From the NCBI GenBank assembly GCA_041660925.1, contig JBAZVI010000001.1, positions 186,001 to 250,000 on the forward strand: a stretch of 64,000 nucleotides of DNA, written 5' to 3'. Under the pieces are notes generated by a model. The model saw only the letters and a program-made list of their open reading frames with translations, did no database searches and had not been told where the DNA came from. Both the position numbers and the translations under genes were made by a program. Origin of the DNA: Elusimicrobiota bacterium (GTDB taxonomy: Bacteria; Elusimicrobiota; Elusimicrobia; UBA1565). Below are positions 26,528 to 35,159 of the stretch, piece after piece. Every line of letters starts with the position of its first letter. Position 1 is the first letter of the stretch.

Positions 26528-28048
26528 ATGATTCGAAGAGCTTCGACGGGCCTCATCCTCTCCGGCGTCCTCTGCGCCCTTCCGACCGCGGGCTCGGCCA
26601 ACGCCGTCGTCGCTTCGGTGGGCCGCTTCCTCAACCCGCCCGTGCAGCAGTTCATCGTCCCCGGGCCCATGCGCAGCTGCCTGACCCCGAGCGACCCCGC
26701 CGCGCTCATCGGCTTCAAGCAGGAGCTGGTCGTCACCCTCACCGACGTCCTCCGCCCTTCCCATCGCTTCTACCGCGCCCCCCTGGCCGCGTCCCTGAAC
26801 CTCGAAGGCGCCCGCGAGATGGACCGGATGCTCTTCAGCCTCATGCCGAACGCTCCGAAGATCCAGGAACAGGTCAAGGCCGCCCGCCTCTCGAAGGACG
26901 AACCCGCGCTGCTCGCCGCCATCGAGGAGGCGGAAGCCGAGTACGTCCGGGGCGTGAAGAGCCTCGCCTACGTCGTCGCCCAGGCCTACGAGAAGAACGG
27001 CCTCGACGCGGGCCAGGTCCGCCAGATGCGGATAGCGATGGAGGCCTACACCGACCACGGGGCCTTCCTGAAGGAGACGATGGACCTCCTCTCGGGCATC
27101 GAGCGCGCCGCCGCCGCCGCCCGCGACGAGCACACGCTGGCGGCGGCCCACGGCCACGCGCAGGCCCTCCTGTCGACCCTGGCCAACGATTCCTCCTTCC
27201 TCCGCCCCGAACCCCTCGTCTATGGGGGATTCGCGAACACCTCCCTGTCCAACTTCCGAAAAGAGCTTGAGAGCCCCGCGGACAGCAACGCCGCCTCGAT
27301 GCGCGTCATCGAGAACCTGGGGCCGGCGCTCCGGAAGCTCCAGCCCGGCGTCGGACAGGAAGTCCTCATCGCGCAGTTCGCCGCCGACGATTACTCGCCC
27401 CAGGACCATGACCTGCTCGGCAACCCCGCGGCGCGCCAGGACCTGCTCAACCGGCTGAAGCTGCAGATCCGCAAGAAGGGCGAGAAGGTCGGCATCGCCA
27501 TCCTCTTCCGGGACGAGCTCAAGGACGCGAACCTGAAGGCCGAGGCCAACGAAGTCATCCTCAACCTGCGGCACTCCGAGGACGTCTCCCCCAACGAGTT
27601 CCTGGGGATGAGGTTCTCCACGTACCGCCTGGAAGTCTACCTCGTCGGCACGCAGCGCGCCAAAGCCAACGCCGTGCTGGTCCCGGCGCCGATCGCCCGC
27701 CCCCTCCGGGAGCGCCTCCACCTCGATTCCCTGAAGAAATGGGGCATCCCCGTCCTCGCCGCGCTCGGCGCCGCCAACATCATCGTCGCGGGCTTCCACC
27801 TCGTCGGAGCCCTCCCGGTCTGGAGCCAGGTCCTCATCGTCGCCGGCGCCCTCCTGCTGGGCGCGGCGGTCCTCCAGTTCCTGGACGCGACGCAGGACAC
27901 GAACTCCGGCCGCTGGATGCGCCGGATCCTCCTCGCCGCCCTGGTGGGCTCGGGAGTCTTCGCGCTCCTCGGCTTCGGCAAGCGCATGCTCGTGCGCACC
28001 GCCTGGGGCGCGCTGCTCGTGGCGAAGATCGCCTCGCTCTTCGCCTGA
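26528..28048 (+). CDS. Exported or membrane-anchored protein of unknown function
   Basis: The 506-aa protein has a signal peptide (MIRRASTGLILSGVLCALPTAGSANA). The next 370 residues are soluble, helical and charged, with KSLAYVVAQAYEKNGLD, a YGGFANTSLSNFRKEL turn, and a strand-rich part EVLIAQFAADDYSPQDHD...KVGIAILFRDE. The last 110 residues carry three hydrophobic segments and an Arg-rich loop between the second and third. GAGGA lies 3 bases before the ATG. I do not recognise the family. A terminator follows. Confidence 0.65.
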   Translation: MIRRASTGLILSGVLCALPTAGSANAVVASVGRFLNPPVQQFIVPGPMRSCLTPSDPAALIGFKQELVVTLTDVLRPSHRFYRAPLAASLNLEGAREMDRMLFSLMPNAPKIQEQVKAARLSKDEPALLAAIEEAEAEYVRGVKSLAYVVAQAYEKNGLDAGQVRQMRIAMEAYTDHGAFLKETMDLLSGIERAAAAARDEHTLAAAHGHAQALLSTLANDSSFLRPEPLVYGGFANTSLSNFRKELESPADSNAASMRVIENLGPALRKLQPGVGQEVLIAQFAADDYSPQDHDLLGNPAARQDLLNRLKLQIRKKGEKVGIAILFRDELKDANLKAEANEVILNLRHSEDVSPNEFLGMRFSTYRLEVYLVGTQRAKANAVLVPAPIARPLRERLHLDSLKKWGIPVLAALGAANIIVAGFHLVGALPVWSQVLIVAGALLLGAAVLQFLDATQDTNSGRWMRRILLAALVGSGVFALLGFGKRMLVRTAWGALLVAKIASLFA

Positions 28049-28067
28049 GCGCCGCCGCCGCGCGCAT

Positions 28068-28096
28068 AGAAGGCCCCCGGATCACGGGGGCCTTCT
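28068..28096 (+). terminator. Intrinsic terminator
   Basis: A 12-bp stem starting AGAAGGCCCCCG with a 5-base loop, then a short pyrimidine run. It separates the 26528 and 28124 genes. Confidence 0.75.
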
Positions 28097-28111
28097 TCGT
28101 CCCCGATTTCC

Positions 28112-28117
28112 TACAAT
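28112..28117 (+). promoter_or_regulatory. -10 box 6 bases before GTG 28124
   Basis: TACAAT, then 6 bases, then GTG; predicted leaderless. Confidence 0.6.
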
Positions 28118-28123
28118 AGGACC

Positions 28124-29632
28124 GTGCAGAACATCTCCGCCCTCTTCGGCCCCTGGGTCATCGGCTTCTACTCCTTCCTCTTCCTGGCGCTCGCCGCGCT
28201 GTACGCGGCGGACCCGGTCTCCCGCAAGCGCCTGGGCGGGACGGCCCTGATGGCCGCGGCCTCGATCGCCGGCCTCCTGGTCGTCAAGCTGATGGGCGGC
28301 GCGGACGCCGGACGCCTTCCGAAGATGTTCGAGCTGGCCGCGCGGATGCTGGCCGTGATCGCCGCGATCAACATCGCGGGAGTCTTCGGCTTCTCGCTGG
28401 TCATGCCGCGCATGCGGGCCCGAGTCTCCAAATTCGTGGAAGACCTCGTCTTCGTCGTCGCCTACGCGCTCGGCGCCCTGGCCGTGGTCTCCGCCTCCGG
28501 CGCCAACCTCAGCGGCATCCTGGCCACCTCCGCGGTGGTCACCGGCGTGGTCGCGTTCTCCCTGCAGGACACGCTGGGCAACATCATCGGGGGGATGGTC
28601 CTCCACCTCGAGGACTCGTACAAGCACGGCGACTGGATCTCGGTCGAGAAGCACGAAGGGGTGGTACGGGAAGTGCGCTGGCGCCAGACCACCCTGGAGA
28701 CGCTCGACGGCGACCTGGTCGTCGTCCCGAACATCATCCTCATGAAGAACCCCGTCACCGTGCTCGGCGGAGCCCAGGACGGCACGCGCTTCCGCGCGGT
28801 CTCGTTCAACGTCTACTACGACCGCGCCCCCGGCGAAGTGACCTCGGCGGTGGACGGGGCCATGCGGGAGGATCCGCCGGCCGGCGTGGCCGCCTCGCCC
28901 GCGCCCTACTGCGCGCTGAGCGCCTTCCAGCCCAACTGCGCGGCCTACGAGGTCCGCTATTACCTTTCGAACCTCTCCGCGCCCGGCCGCACGGACGCCC
29001 TGGTGCGCGCCAAGGTCTACTACGCTCTGACCCGCGCCGGGATCAAGCTCTCCATCGCGACCCGCTCGATGGTGGTCAGCGAGGCGGCGGAAGCCGCGGC
29101 GGAACGGAGCCACCGAACGGAGCACGAGCGCCGGCTGGCGGCCCTCAACGGCGTGGACGTCTTCCAGGGCCTGACGGTCGAGGAGAAGAACCTCCTTGCC
29201 GGCCGGCTCAAGCAAACTCCTTTCGCCGCGGGCGAGACGCTGATGCGCCAGGGAGCGGTGGCCGACTGGCTGTACGTCGTCTACGCGGGCTCCGCCGAGG
29301 TGCGGATCTCCTCGGGCGGCTCCTCCCGGACGCTGAAGACGCTGGGCCCGGGGGATTTCATCGGGGAGATGGGGCTGCTCACCGGGGAGCCGCGAACGGC
29401 CACCGTCGTAGCCGTGGGTGAGACCGGCTGCTACCGTCTCGACCGCGAAGGCTTCCGGGACGTCCTGGCCAGCCGGCCGGAACTCGCGGAGTCCATCGCG
29501 GCCCTGCTGGCCAGCCGCCGCGTCGAGCTCGCCGAAGCCCGGGAGCGCCTGGACGGGGAAAAGGCGGCCCGCGGACTCGGGCTGGGACAGCGCGACCTGC
29601 TCTCCAAGATCAAGGATTTCTTCAAGCTTTAG
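28124..29632 (+). CDS. MscS-type channel with C-terminal cyclic-nucleotide-binding domain
   Basis: The 502-aa protein has four predicted membrane helices, the last being the pore-lining MscS helix (GVVAFSLQDTLGNIIGGMVLHLED). The beta domain follows (GDWISVEKHEGVVREVRWRQTTLETLDGDLVVVPN), then the alpha/beta cytosolic domain to about residue 325. From residue 338 a cNMP-binding fold begins: FAAGETLMRQGAVADWLYVVYAGSAEVRI and LGPGDFIGEMGLLTGEPRTATV, which holds the phosphate-binding cassette. The combination is known in a few bacterial cyclic-nucleotide-gated MscS-like channels. Conductance gated by a nucleotide is inferred. A terminator follows. Confidence 0.88.
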   Translation: MQNISALFGPWVIGFYSFLFLALAALYAADPVSRKRLGGTALMAAASIAGLLVVKLMGGADAGRLPKMFELAARMLAVIAAINIAGVFGFSLVMPRMRARVSKFVEDLVFVVAYALGALAVVSASGANLSGILATSAVVTGVVAFSLQDTLGNIIGGMVLHLEDSYKHGDWISVEKHEGVVREVRWRQTTLETLDGDLVVVPNIILMKNPVTVLGGAQDGTRFRAVSFNVYYDRAPGEVTSAVDGAMREDPPAGVAASPAPYCALSAFQPNCAAYEVRYYLSNLSAPGRTDALVRAKVYYALTRAGIKLSIATRSMVVSEAAEAAAERSHRTEHERRLAALNGVDVFQGLTVEEKNLLAGRLKQTPFAAGETLMRQGAVADWLYVVYAGSAEVRISSGGSSRTLKTLGPGDFIGEMGLLTGEPRTATVVAVGETGCYRLDREGFRDVLASRPELAESIAALLASRRVELAEARERLDGEKAARGLGLGQRDLLSKIKDFFKL

Positions 29633-29657
29633 GACGGCGGGACCCGCGCCCCGATGG

Positions 29658-29685
29658 GAAGGCCCTCGCGTGAGCGAGGGCCTTC
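29658..29685. terminator. Intrinsic terminator, possibly bidirectional, between convergent genes
   Basis: A 12-bp stem (GAAGGCCCTCGC and its complement) with GTGA loop, followed by GCTTT on the + strand. It lies between the MscS gene and the convergent JAMM-like gene. Confidence 0.75.
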
Positions 29686-29701
29686 GCTTTCCGGCGCCGA
29701 G

Positions 29702-30727
29702 CTACTTCGGCAAGGGAGAGCGGAGATTCTGCCCGCGCGGGGTGAAGGCGGCGCGGATGCCCATCGTGCGCAGGAGAGCGCAGAAGCGCTCGGCTTCGGC
29801 CTGCTTGGCCGCGGCTTCCTCCCGGATGCCCGCGTCGTCGCCGTTCTGGAACCGGTTCAGCGCCTCGGCGGTATAGGGGGCGCGCAGCGCGAGCGACGCC
29901 CCGGCCCAGCCCTCGACGAGCGGGCCCGAGACCGGATCCGCGGCGATCGAGCCGAAGAGCGCCTGCGCGCGCTCCTTGCGCCCGGACTGGGCGCCGCGCG
30001 GAGGAGGCGCGGAGGAGTTCGCGGCCTCGAAGACGTTCGCGTAGGCGACCAGGTTGTAGAGGGTCTCGTTGGCCTTCGTCTCGTCGTCGACGACGTAGGT
30101 CCAGGCCCCGCCGGAGGTCAGCACCAGGGAGGTCACTCGTCCGGGGGCGTTCACGTTGTAGCGGGCGTTCGCTCCCGCGGACAGGAAGTCCTGGATGCTC
30201 GGCGGGCTCATGTTGAAGCCCGGGATGCGGCCTTCGCGGACCCAGGAGAGGGCCTGCTCGTAGAGCTCCTTCGGCAGCCGCCGCTCCGCGATCGCGGACT
30301 CCGACGCGAACATGATCTCCCCGGCATAAGGACCGCCTTCTCCGAAGTAGGCGCCGTTGCCCGCGGGATGGGAGTGCGCGTCGAGCGCCCTCGCCATGGC
30401 GGGGTCCGAAAGCTCCCGGTCGGACTGCTCCGGCGAGAGCGGGACGAAGGACTCCCGGCCCACGCCCAGGAGCGCGACCCGGCAGGAGGAGTCCAGCATG
30501 TCCTTGAGGACGAAGGCGGCCTCCGTCGCTTCCTCAAAAGGCATGCGCGTGAGCTCATCCTTGAAGGTCTCCGCGCAGGGCGCGTTCAGGCCCGCGCGGC
30601 CGCGCTCGAGCAGCGCGCGCATGACCGGATGCCCGTCGAGGGAAGCAGCGGCTTCTTCGGCGCGGGCCGCCCCCCCCATCAGGAGCAGGAGCGTCACCGT
30701 CAGGATCGAAGCTCGAAGGATGAGCAT
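29702..30727 (-). CDS. Exported JAMM/JAB-like protein
   Basis: The 341-aa protein starts at ATG 30727, where MLILRASILTVTLLLLMGGA forms a signal peptide and a TACAAT box lies 6 bases upstream. It has AHSHPAGN at 117-124 and SPPSIQDFL at 174-182, matching the H-x-H-P ... S-x-x-D zinc motif of JAMM proteins, followed by RVTSLVLTSGGAWTYVVDD. The gap between the motif halves is about 50 residues, much longer than usual, so an insertion is present. Related exported HSHP proteins are peptidases or toxin-like; the activity here is inferred. Confidence 0.6.
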   Translation of the reverse strand: MLILRASILTVTLLLLMGGAARAEEAAASLDGHPVMRALLERGRAGLNAPCAETFKDELTRMPFEEATEAAFVLKDMLDSSCRVALLGVGRESFVPLSPEQSDRELSDPAMARALDAHSHPAGNGAYFGEGGPYAGEIMFASESAIAERRLPKELYEQALSWVREGRIPGFNMSPPSIQDFLSAGANARYNVNAPGRVTSLVLTSGGAWTYVVDDETKANETLYNLVAYANVFEAANSSAPPPRGAQSGRKERAQALFGSIAADPVSGPLVEGWAGASLALRAPYTAEALNRFQNGDDAGIREEAAAKQAEAERFCALLRTMGIRAAFTPRGQNLRSPLPK

Positions 30728-30733
30728 ACGATG

Positions 30734-30739
30734 ATTGTA
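30734..30739 (-). promoter_or_regulatory. -10 box 6 bases before ATG 30727
   Basis: Minus-strand TACAAT; predicted leaderless. Confidence 0.55.
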
Positions 30740-30810
30740 GCCGGACAGGGCGAGACCCGGCTGAGCAGGAAGGCCTTCCTCCGTACGGTCCTTGGCCCTA
30801 CTCCAGACGG

Positions 30811-33069
30811 TTACCAAACACGGCGAAGATGAAACCTGTCTCCTCGATCCTGGACGTTCCCCTCGGTGCTCCGACGCTCATGCGAGAGACCCGACGGGAG
30901 CATCGGCCCCTCGCCGCGGGGGAGGGGTGGGGTCCTCTCTCCGGCCTCGCGGGCCGCCCGGCCTCGCGCGCGCACGCGCTCGAAGTAGCCGGCGTATGCG
31001 GCGACGATCGCGGGATCGTCGAAGAACTGGGCGTTCTCGAAGTTGTTGAACTTCGCGTTCTCGGTCCAGTTGTAGGAGCCGGTCTGGACCAGGACCCCGT
31101 CGAAGACCACGAACTTGTTGTGCATGGCGCCTTTCTTCGGCATCAGGCCGAAGGCGATCCGGACGTCGAAGCCGTTGAGGAAGAACCAGGCCATGTCGAT
31201 GAGATTCACGTACTGGACCGCGTCGAAGACGATCCTCACCTTCACGCCGGGCTGGCGCTCGCGGGCCTGGAGCAGGGCCTCGCGCAGCCGCTGGGACGTG
31301 CAGCTGAACATCGCGACGTCGATGGAGACGCGGGCGGCGGCGATGGCCTTGAGCAGCCATTCCTCGGTCTCGACGCCGGGAGCGAAGACGTACGCCGGCA
31401 GCCCCACGCCGTTGAAGACCACGGGACGCGTCGCATCGGCCGGGACGCCCCCCTCCGCGACGCCCGCCCGCTCGCCGACCGGCCGCGCCAGGCCCCACAT
31501 CCAGTCGAAGGACGCCTGGAAGCCTTCGACGCGGTGCGCGTCGTCGGTATAGACGACGTTCTCCTGGTGGAACGTGTCCGCGGCGTGCGACCAGTTCGCC
31601 GAGCCGGACCACAGGAGCCTGCCGTCGAGGATGGCGAACTTGTTGTGCATCAGCCCGTACTCCCTGCCGCCGCGCAGGACGCGTATGTCGAAGCCCTCGT
31701 CGATGAGCCGCTGGAGCTCCGCGGAACGCGTCTGGCCGGGCGCCACGGGGTACATATGGGCCGCGTCGACCACGATGCGGACCTTCACCCCGCGCTTCCT
31801 GGCGCGGGAGACGGCCGCGTAAAGCCCGCGGTGGTTCAGTTCGAGCAGGGAGAGATCCATCGTCTCCCTGGTCGCATCGAGGGCCGCGATCAGCTTCTCG
31901 CCCATGCGCCCGTCCTCGGTGAACTGGACCGGGGGGAAGAGACGTCCGTTGAAGGGGATGGGCCGAAGCCGGACAGGGCGCGAGCGCGCTCCGACGGGCC
32001 CCTCCGCGGGGCGGGCGTGCAGGGCGCGGTAGTCCGCAAATGAGCGTTCGATGATCGCGCGGGCGGCCTCGAAGCCCTGAGCCTCGCCGACGACGACCTC
32101 CTTCCCCTCGGAGGCCTTGTACTCTCGGAAGAAGCGCTGGAGGTGCTCGACGACCCCCGCGGGGAGCTCCCGAAGGTCGCGGTACGACCCTACGACCGGG
32201 TCGTCCTCGCGGACGGCGATGATCTTGTCGTCCGCCTTGCCCTGATCGACCATGCGGACGACGCCGATCGCGCGGACGCGGGGGAACGCGAGCGGCGCGA
32301 GCGAGTTCTCCCCGAGGACCAGGACGTCGAGCGGGTCGCCGTCGTCGGCGTAGGTCTGCGGGATGAAGCCGTAGTCCGCGGGGTAGCCCTCGGCGTAGTC
32401 GAGCACGCGGTCGAGCCGGAGGCGGCCCGTCTTCTTGTCGAGCTCGTACTTGTCCTTCGAGCCCTTCGTGATCTCGATGAGCGCGCGGAACCCGCCCACC
32501 CCGTCGTACGCGGGGGAAGGTTCCTTCCAGGAGCCGACGCCGCGAGGACTCTCGTCGACCGGGTCGGCGTCGGCGGATGCGCCCCCTCTCCCGTGGAAGA
32601 AGCGATCGAAGGAAGAACCCCCGCGCTCGCCGCTCGTTTCCGGGCGGAGCGCTTCCTCGGCGAGGACCCCGGCTTCCACGGTCTGCTCGCCGGCGCTCGG
32701 CGCCTGCGCTTGCGAGGCCGCATGCGCCGCCTTCATCGCGGGGAGGACGGCGGTCGGGAGCAGGACTTTCGCCGGGCTTGCGAGGGCCTCGCGAACGGCC
32801 GCATGGGCCGCCTCGGCGGGGACGGCGGCGTCGACGATGGGCGTCGGCACCGGGAGCGCGAGCGGCGCGGGAAGAAGGATGTTCGCCGGAAGAAGCTCGG
32901 GAGAGCCCCCCATCGGGGACGCGATGGCCGCGGGAAACGACACCGCGTTGACGCCGAGCGCGGGGACGGGGAGGGCACGCGTCTGGGCGGCCGCCGGACA
33001 GGGCGCGCAAGCGAGCGCCGCGACGAGCGCGCAGACCCGGGATCGTGCTGGGTGATGGCGTGGACCCAT
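30811..33069 (-). CDS. Exported fusion of family I inorganic pyrophosphatase and tandem phospholipase D domains
   Basis: The 752-aa protein has a signal peptide (cleavage PAAA|Q29) and a Pro/Ala-rich leader to about residue 180. Residues 190-345 are a family I soluble pyrophosphatase: FRALIEITKGSKDKYELDK, YPADYGFIPQTYADDGDPLDVLV with the metal-binding Asp, and GSYRDLRELP. Residues 385-530 and about 560-715 are two PLD phosphodiesterase modules, each with MHNKF..(L/F)DG followed by SGSANW or TGSYNW. Both HxK motifs are of the HNK form and complete. A palindromic repeat is translated in the last 45 residues. Pyrophosphatase joined to PLD, and exported, is not an arrangement I know. Confidence 0.8.
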   Translation of the reverse strand: MGPRHHPARSRVCALVAALACAPCPAAAQTRALPVPALGVNAVSFPAAIASPMGGSPELLPANILLPAPLALPVPTPIVDAAVPAEAAHAAVREALASPAKVLLPTAVLPAMKAAHAASQAQAPSAGEQTVEAGVLAEEALRPETSGERGGSSFDRFFHGRGGASADADPVDESPRGVGSWKEPSPAYDGVGGFRALIEITKGSKDKYELDKKTGRLRLDRVLDYAEGYPADYGFIPQTYADDGDPLDVLVLGENSLAPLAFPRVRAIGVVRMVDQGKADDKIIAVREDDPVVGSYRDLRELPAGVVEHLQRFFREYKASEGKEVVVGEAQGFEAARAIIERSFADYRALHARPAEGPVGARSRPVRLRPIPFNGRLFPPVQFTEDGRMGEKLIAALDATRETMDLSLLELNHRGLYAAVSRARKRGVKVRIVVDAAHMYPVAPGQTRSAELQRLIDEGFDIRVLRGGREYGLMHNKFAILDGRLLWSGSANWSHAADTFHQENVVYTDDAHRVEGFQASFDWMWGLARPVGERAGVAEGGVPADATRPVVFNGVGLPAYVFAPGVETEEWLLKAIAAARVSIDVAMFSCTSQRLREALLQARERQPGVKVRIVFDAVQYVNLIDMAWFFLNGFDVRIAFGLMPKKGAMHNKFVVFDGVLVQTGSYNWTENAKFNNFENAQFFDDPAIVAAYAGYFERVRARGRAAREAGERTPPLPRGEGPMLPSGLSHERRSTEGNVQDRGDRFHLRRVW
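30907..30927. repeat. Palindromic repeat in the 3' end of the pyrophosphatase-PLD gene
   Basis: CCCCTC and GAGGGG arms followed by GTGGGG, similar to the repeats at 22183 and 22296. Confidence 0.45.
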
Positions 33070-33251
33070 GGAGAGACCCTTCCGACTAAAGGATAGCCGC
33101 GGAGCCCCTCGAGTGCGCGGGGCCTACAGTCCGGAGACGGGCGATTTTCGTCCTATCCCCGGGTGTTCTCAAACGAGGGGGGGACGGCAACTCGGCCGGG
33201 AACCGGCCGAAAGCCGCGTTTGCAGGCGCAAGGGGATCGTCGGACCGGCTC

Positions 33252-35159
33252 TCACTGGTAGGCGAAGTCCGAGAGGTGCTCGGGCTCGAAAAGGCGCGGG
33301 CGGAAGATGGAGTTCACGAGGCCGGGCGCCTCGTCGTAGGGGAAGCGCAGGAACCTCAGCAGGAAGAGCCGCTGGGGCGTCAGGCTGTGGAGCGCTATCC
33401 CGTAGTCCTTGAAGCGGAAGTCCGGCCCGGTCGGCCGCTTCACGCAGGTCACGAAGGTCTCGACCTCCGCCTCCTCGTTGGACACGACGAAGAAGTCGTC
33501 CCCCGGCGGCGGTCGATAGCCGGGGTGGGTGCGCAGGAACCGCTCGGTCTCGACGCGCCGCAGGAGCTTCGCGAGCTTCGGATCATAGTCCGACGGGGTG
33601 AACCCCATCCGCTGCGCGCGCGCCCACGTGACGAGCTCCCGGTTCTGCGTGCCGTAGGGGACGAGGGTCCGGAAGCCCGCGGCCTTCAGGGTGGCGAAGA
33701 GGACCGCGTTCTTCCGGTAGGCCTCGCGGGGCTTGCGGTCGTCGAGCGGCACCAAAGGGAAGTCGAGCGTCACGGTCCCGCCGTCCTCGAGGAGACGCGC
33801 GACGTTCGTGTAGAACTCCACGCTGTAGAGCCGGGTGAGGTCGTAGTTCGTGGGGTACGGCAGGTCGATGTAGACCGCGTCGAAGCGCTCGCGCGCGCTG
33901 CGCGCGAAGATGAACGCGTCGTCGAGGACCACCTGCACCCGTGGGTCGTCGTAAGCCCCCTCGTTGAGGCGGCGGAACGCGGGGTCCGAGCGCGCGAGCG
34001 CGATTATGCGCGGGTCGTACTCGACGTTCACGACGCGGCGGACGGCCGGGCCGTACTTGAGCAGCTCCCGGACGAGCAGTCCGTCCCCCCCGCCCAGGAC
34101 CAGCACGGTCCTCGGGACCCTTTTGAAGAGCTGGACCGGCACGTGCGCCATGAACTCGTGGTAGAGGGCCTCGGTCGCGCCGTGGAACTGGAAGCGGCGG
34201 TCGAGGTAGAGGGACATGCCCGAAGGCCGCCCGGGGTCGGTCTCGACGCGGGGGTCGAAATGAGCGAGGACGGGGGAGAGGATCCGCGTGCGGGCGAGGA
34301 TGTCGATGGCCTGCCGGGAGCTGCGGATGTGCTCCACGTCCCGCTCGGAGGAGAGCAGACGCCGCAGCACGTCGGAGACCTCGAGGCCGCGCAGTCCGTC
34401 GGCGAGCCCGAGGGGATTCGCGTAGAAGTTCCGGAGATGGAACCTCTCCGCCGGGCCGGAGAGCGCGCCCAGGACGGCGATGAAGGCCGCGGCCGCGCTC
34501 AGCAGGAACGCGCGCCTGCGGGAGCGTTCGACGAGGCCCGTGAAGAAGACGTAGAGGCAGACGCCGAGGTTCAGGGCCGCGGCGGCCAGGCTCGAGCGGA
34601 CGACGTCGAGGCGCGGCAGCAGGACGAGGGTGAACGCCAGCGTCCCCGCGAGCGCTCCCAGGTAATTGGCGCCGAGGACGAGGTGGAGGCCGTCGTCGTC
34701 CTCCTCCTCTCCCTTCCCGCAGAGCCCCAGCAGGAGCGGGATCTCGAAGCCGGAGAGGAAGCCGATCAGGAGGGTCCAGCCGTGCGCCGAAAAGACGACC
34801 GCCGCGTAGGCGGCCGCGGAGGGGGCCTCCCCGGGCTCGAGGAGGAAATGCGCGTGGAAGCGGTAGGCGTTCTCCAGCGACAGGATGCCGAGCACGGCGG
34901 CGGCGCCGGAGAACGCGAGCAGGAGCTCGATGGCGAAGAGGAAGGGCCAGGACGCGGGCGCCCTCCGGCGGGAGCAGGCCCAGGTCCCCGCGCCGATGGC
35001 CGCGAGGTAGAGCGCGATGGTCAGGCTCTGCCAGAGGACTCCGTCCCCGGTCAGGGACGTGAAGCTCGCGGCGATGGCCGTCTCGTAGACGAGGCAGGAG
35101 AAGGAGACGGCCGCCGTCACGGCGAGGACCTCGCGGACCGACGCGGCTCGAGGGGTCAT
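33252..35159 (-). CDS. Membrane-anchored spermidine-synthase-like protein
   Basis: The 635-aa protein has an N-terminal half with seven or so membrane helices (AAVSFSCLVYETAIAASF, then TLLIGFLSGFEIPLLLG) and a C-terminal spermidine-synthase-like Rossmann domain. The latter has VLVLGGGDGLLVRELLKYG, VVNVEYDPRIIALAR, DDAFIFARSARERFDAVYIDLPYPT and YSVEFYTNVARLLEDGGTV. The aminopropyl-transfer Asp region is kept as YIDLPYPTN. Such fusions occur in several phyla and their substrate is unsettled. ATG 35159 overlaps the stop of the upstream membrane-only paralogue by 4 bp. Confidence 0.8.
   Translation of the reverse strand: MTPRAASVREVLAVTAAVSFSCLVYETAIAASFTSLTGDGVLWQSLTIALYLAAIGAGTWACSRRRAPASWPFLFAIELLLAFSGAAAVLGILSLENAYRFHAHFLLEPGEAPSAAAYAAVVFSAHGWTLLIGFLSGFEIPLLLGLCGKGEEEDDDGLHLVLGANYLGALAGTLAFTLVLLPRLDVVRSSLAAAALNLGVCLYVFFTGLVERSRRRAFLLSAAAAFIAVLGALSGPAERFHLRNFYANPLGLADGLRGLEVSDVLRRLLSSERDVEHIRSSRQAIDILARTRILSPVLAHFDPRVETDPGRPSGMSLYLDRRFQFHGATEALYHEFMAHVPVQLFKRVPRTVLVLGGGDGLLVRELLKYGPAVRRVVNVEYDPRIIALARSDPAFRRLNEGAYDDPRVQVVLDDAFIFARSARERFDAVYIDLPYPTNYDLTRLYSVEFYTNVARLLEDGGTVTLDFPLVPLDDRKPREAYRKNAVLFATLKAAGFRTLVPYGTQNRELVTWARAQRMGFTPSDYDPKLAKLLRRVETERFLRTHPGYRPPPGDDFFVVSNEEAEVETFVTCVKRPTGPDFRFKDYGIALHSLTPQRLFLLRFLRFPYDEAPGLVNSIFRPRLFEPEHLSDFAYQ

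Noticed and set aside
30878..33010. A 710-codon Arg/Pro/Gly-rich frame on the minus strand
   Set aside because: It is an out-of-frame shadow of the pyrophosphatase-PLD gene on the same strand.
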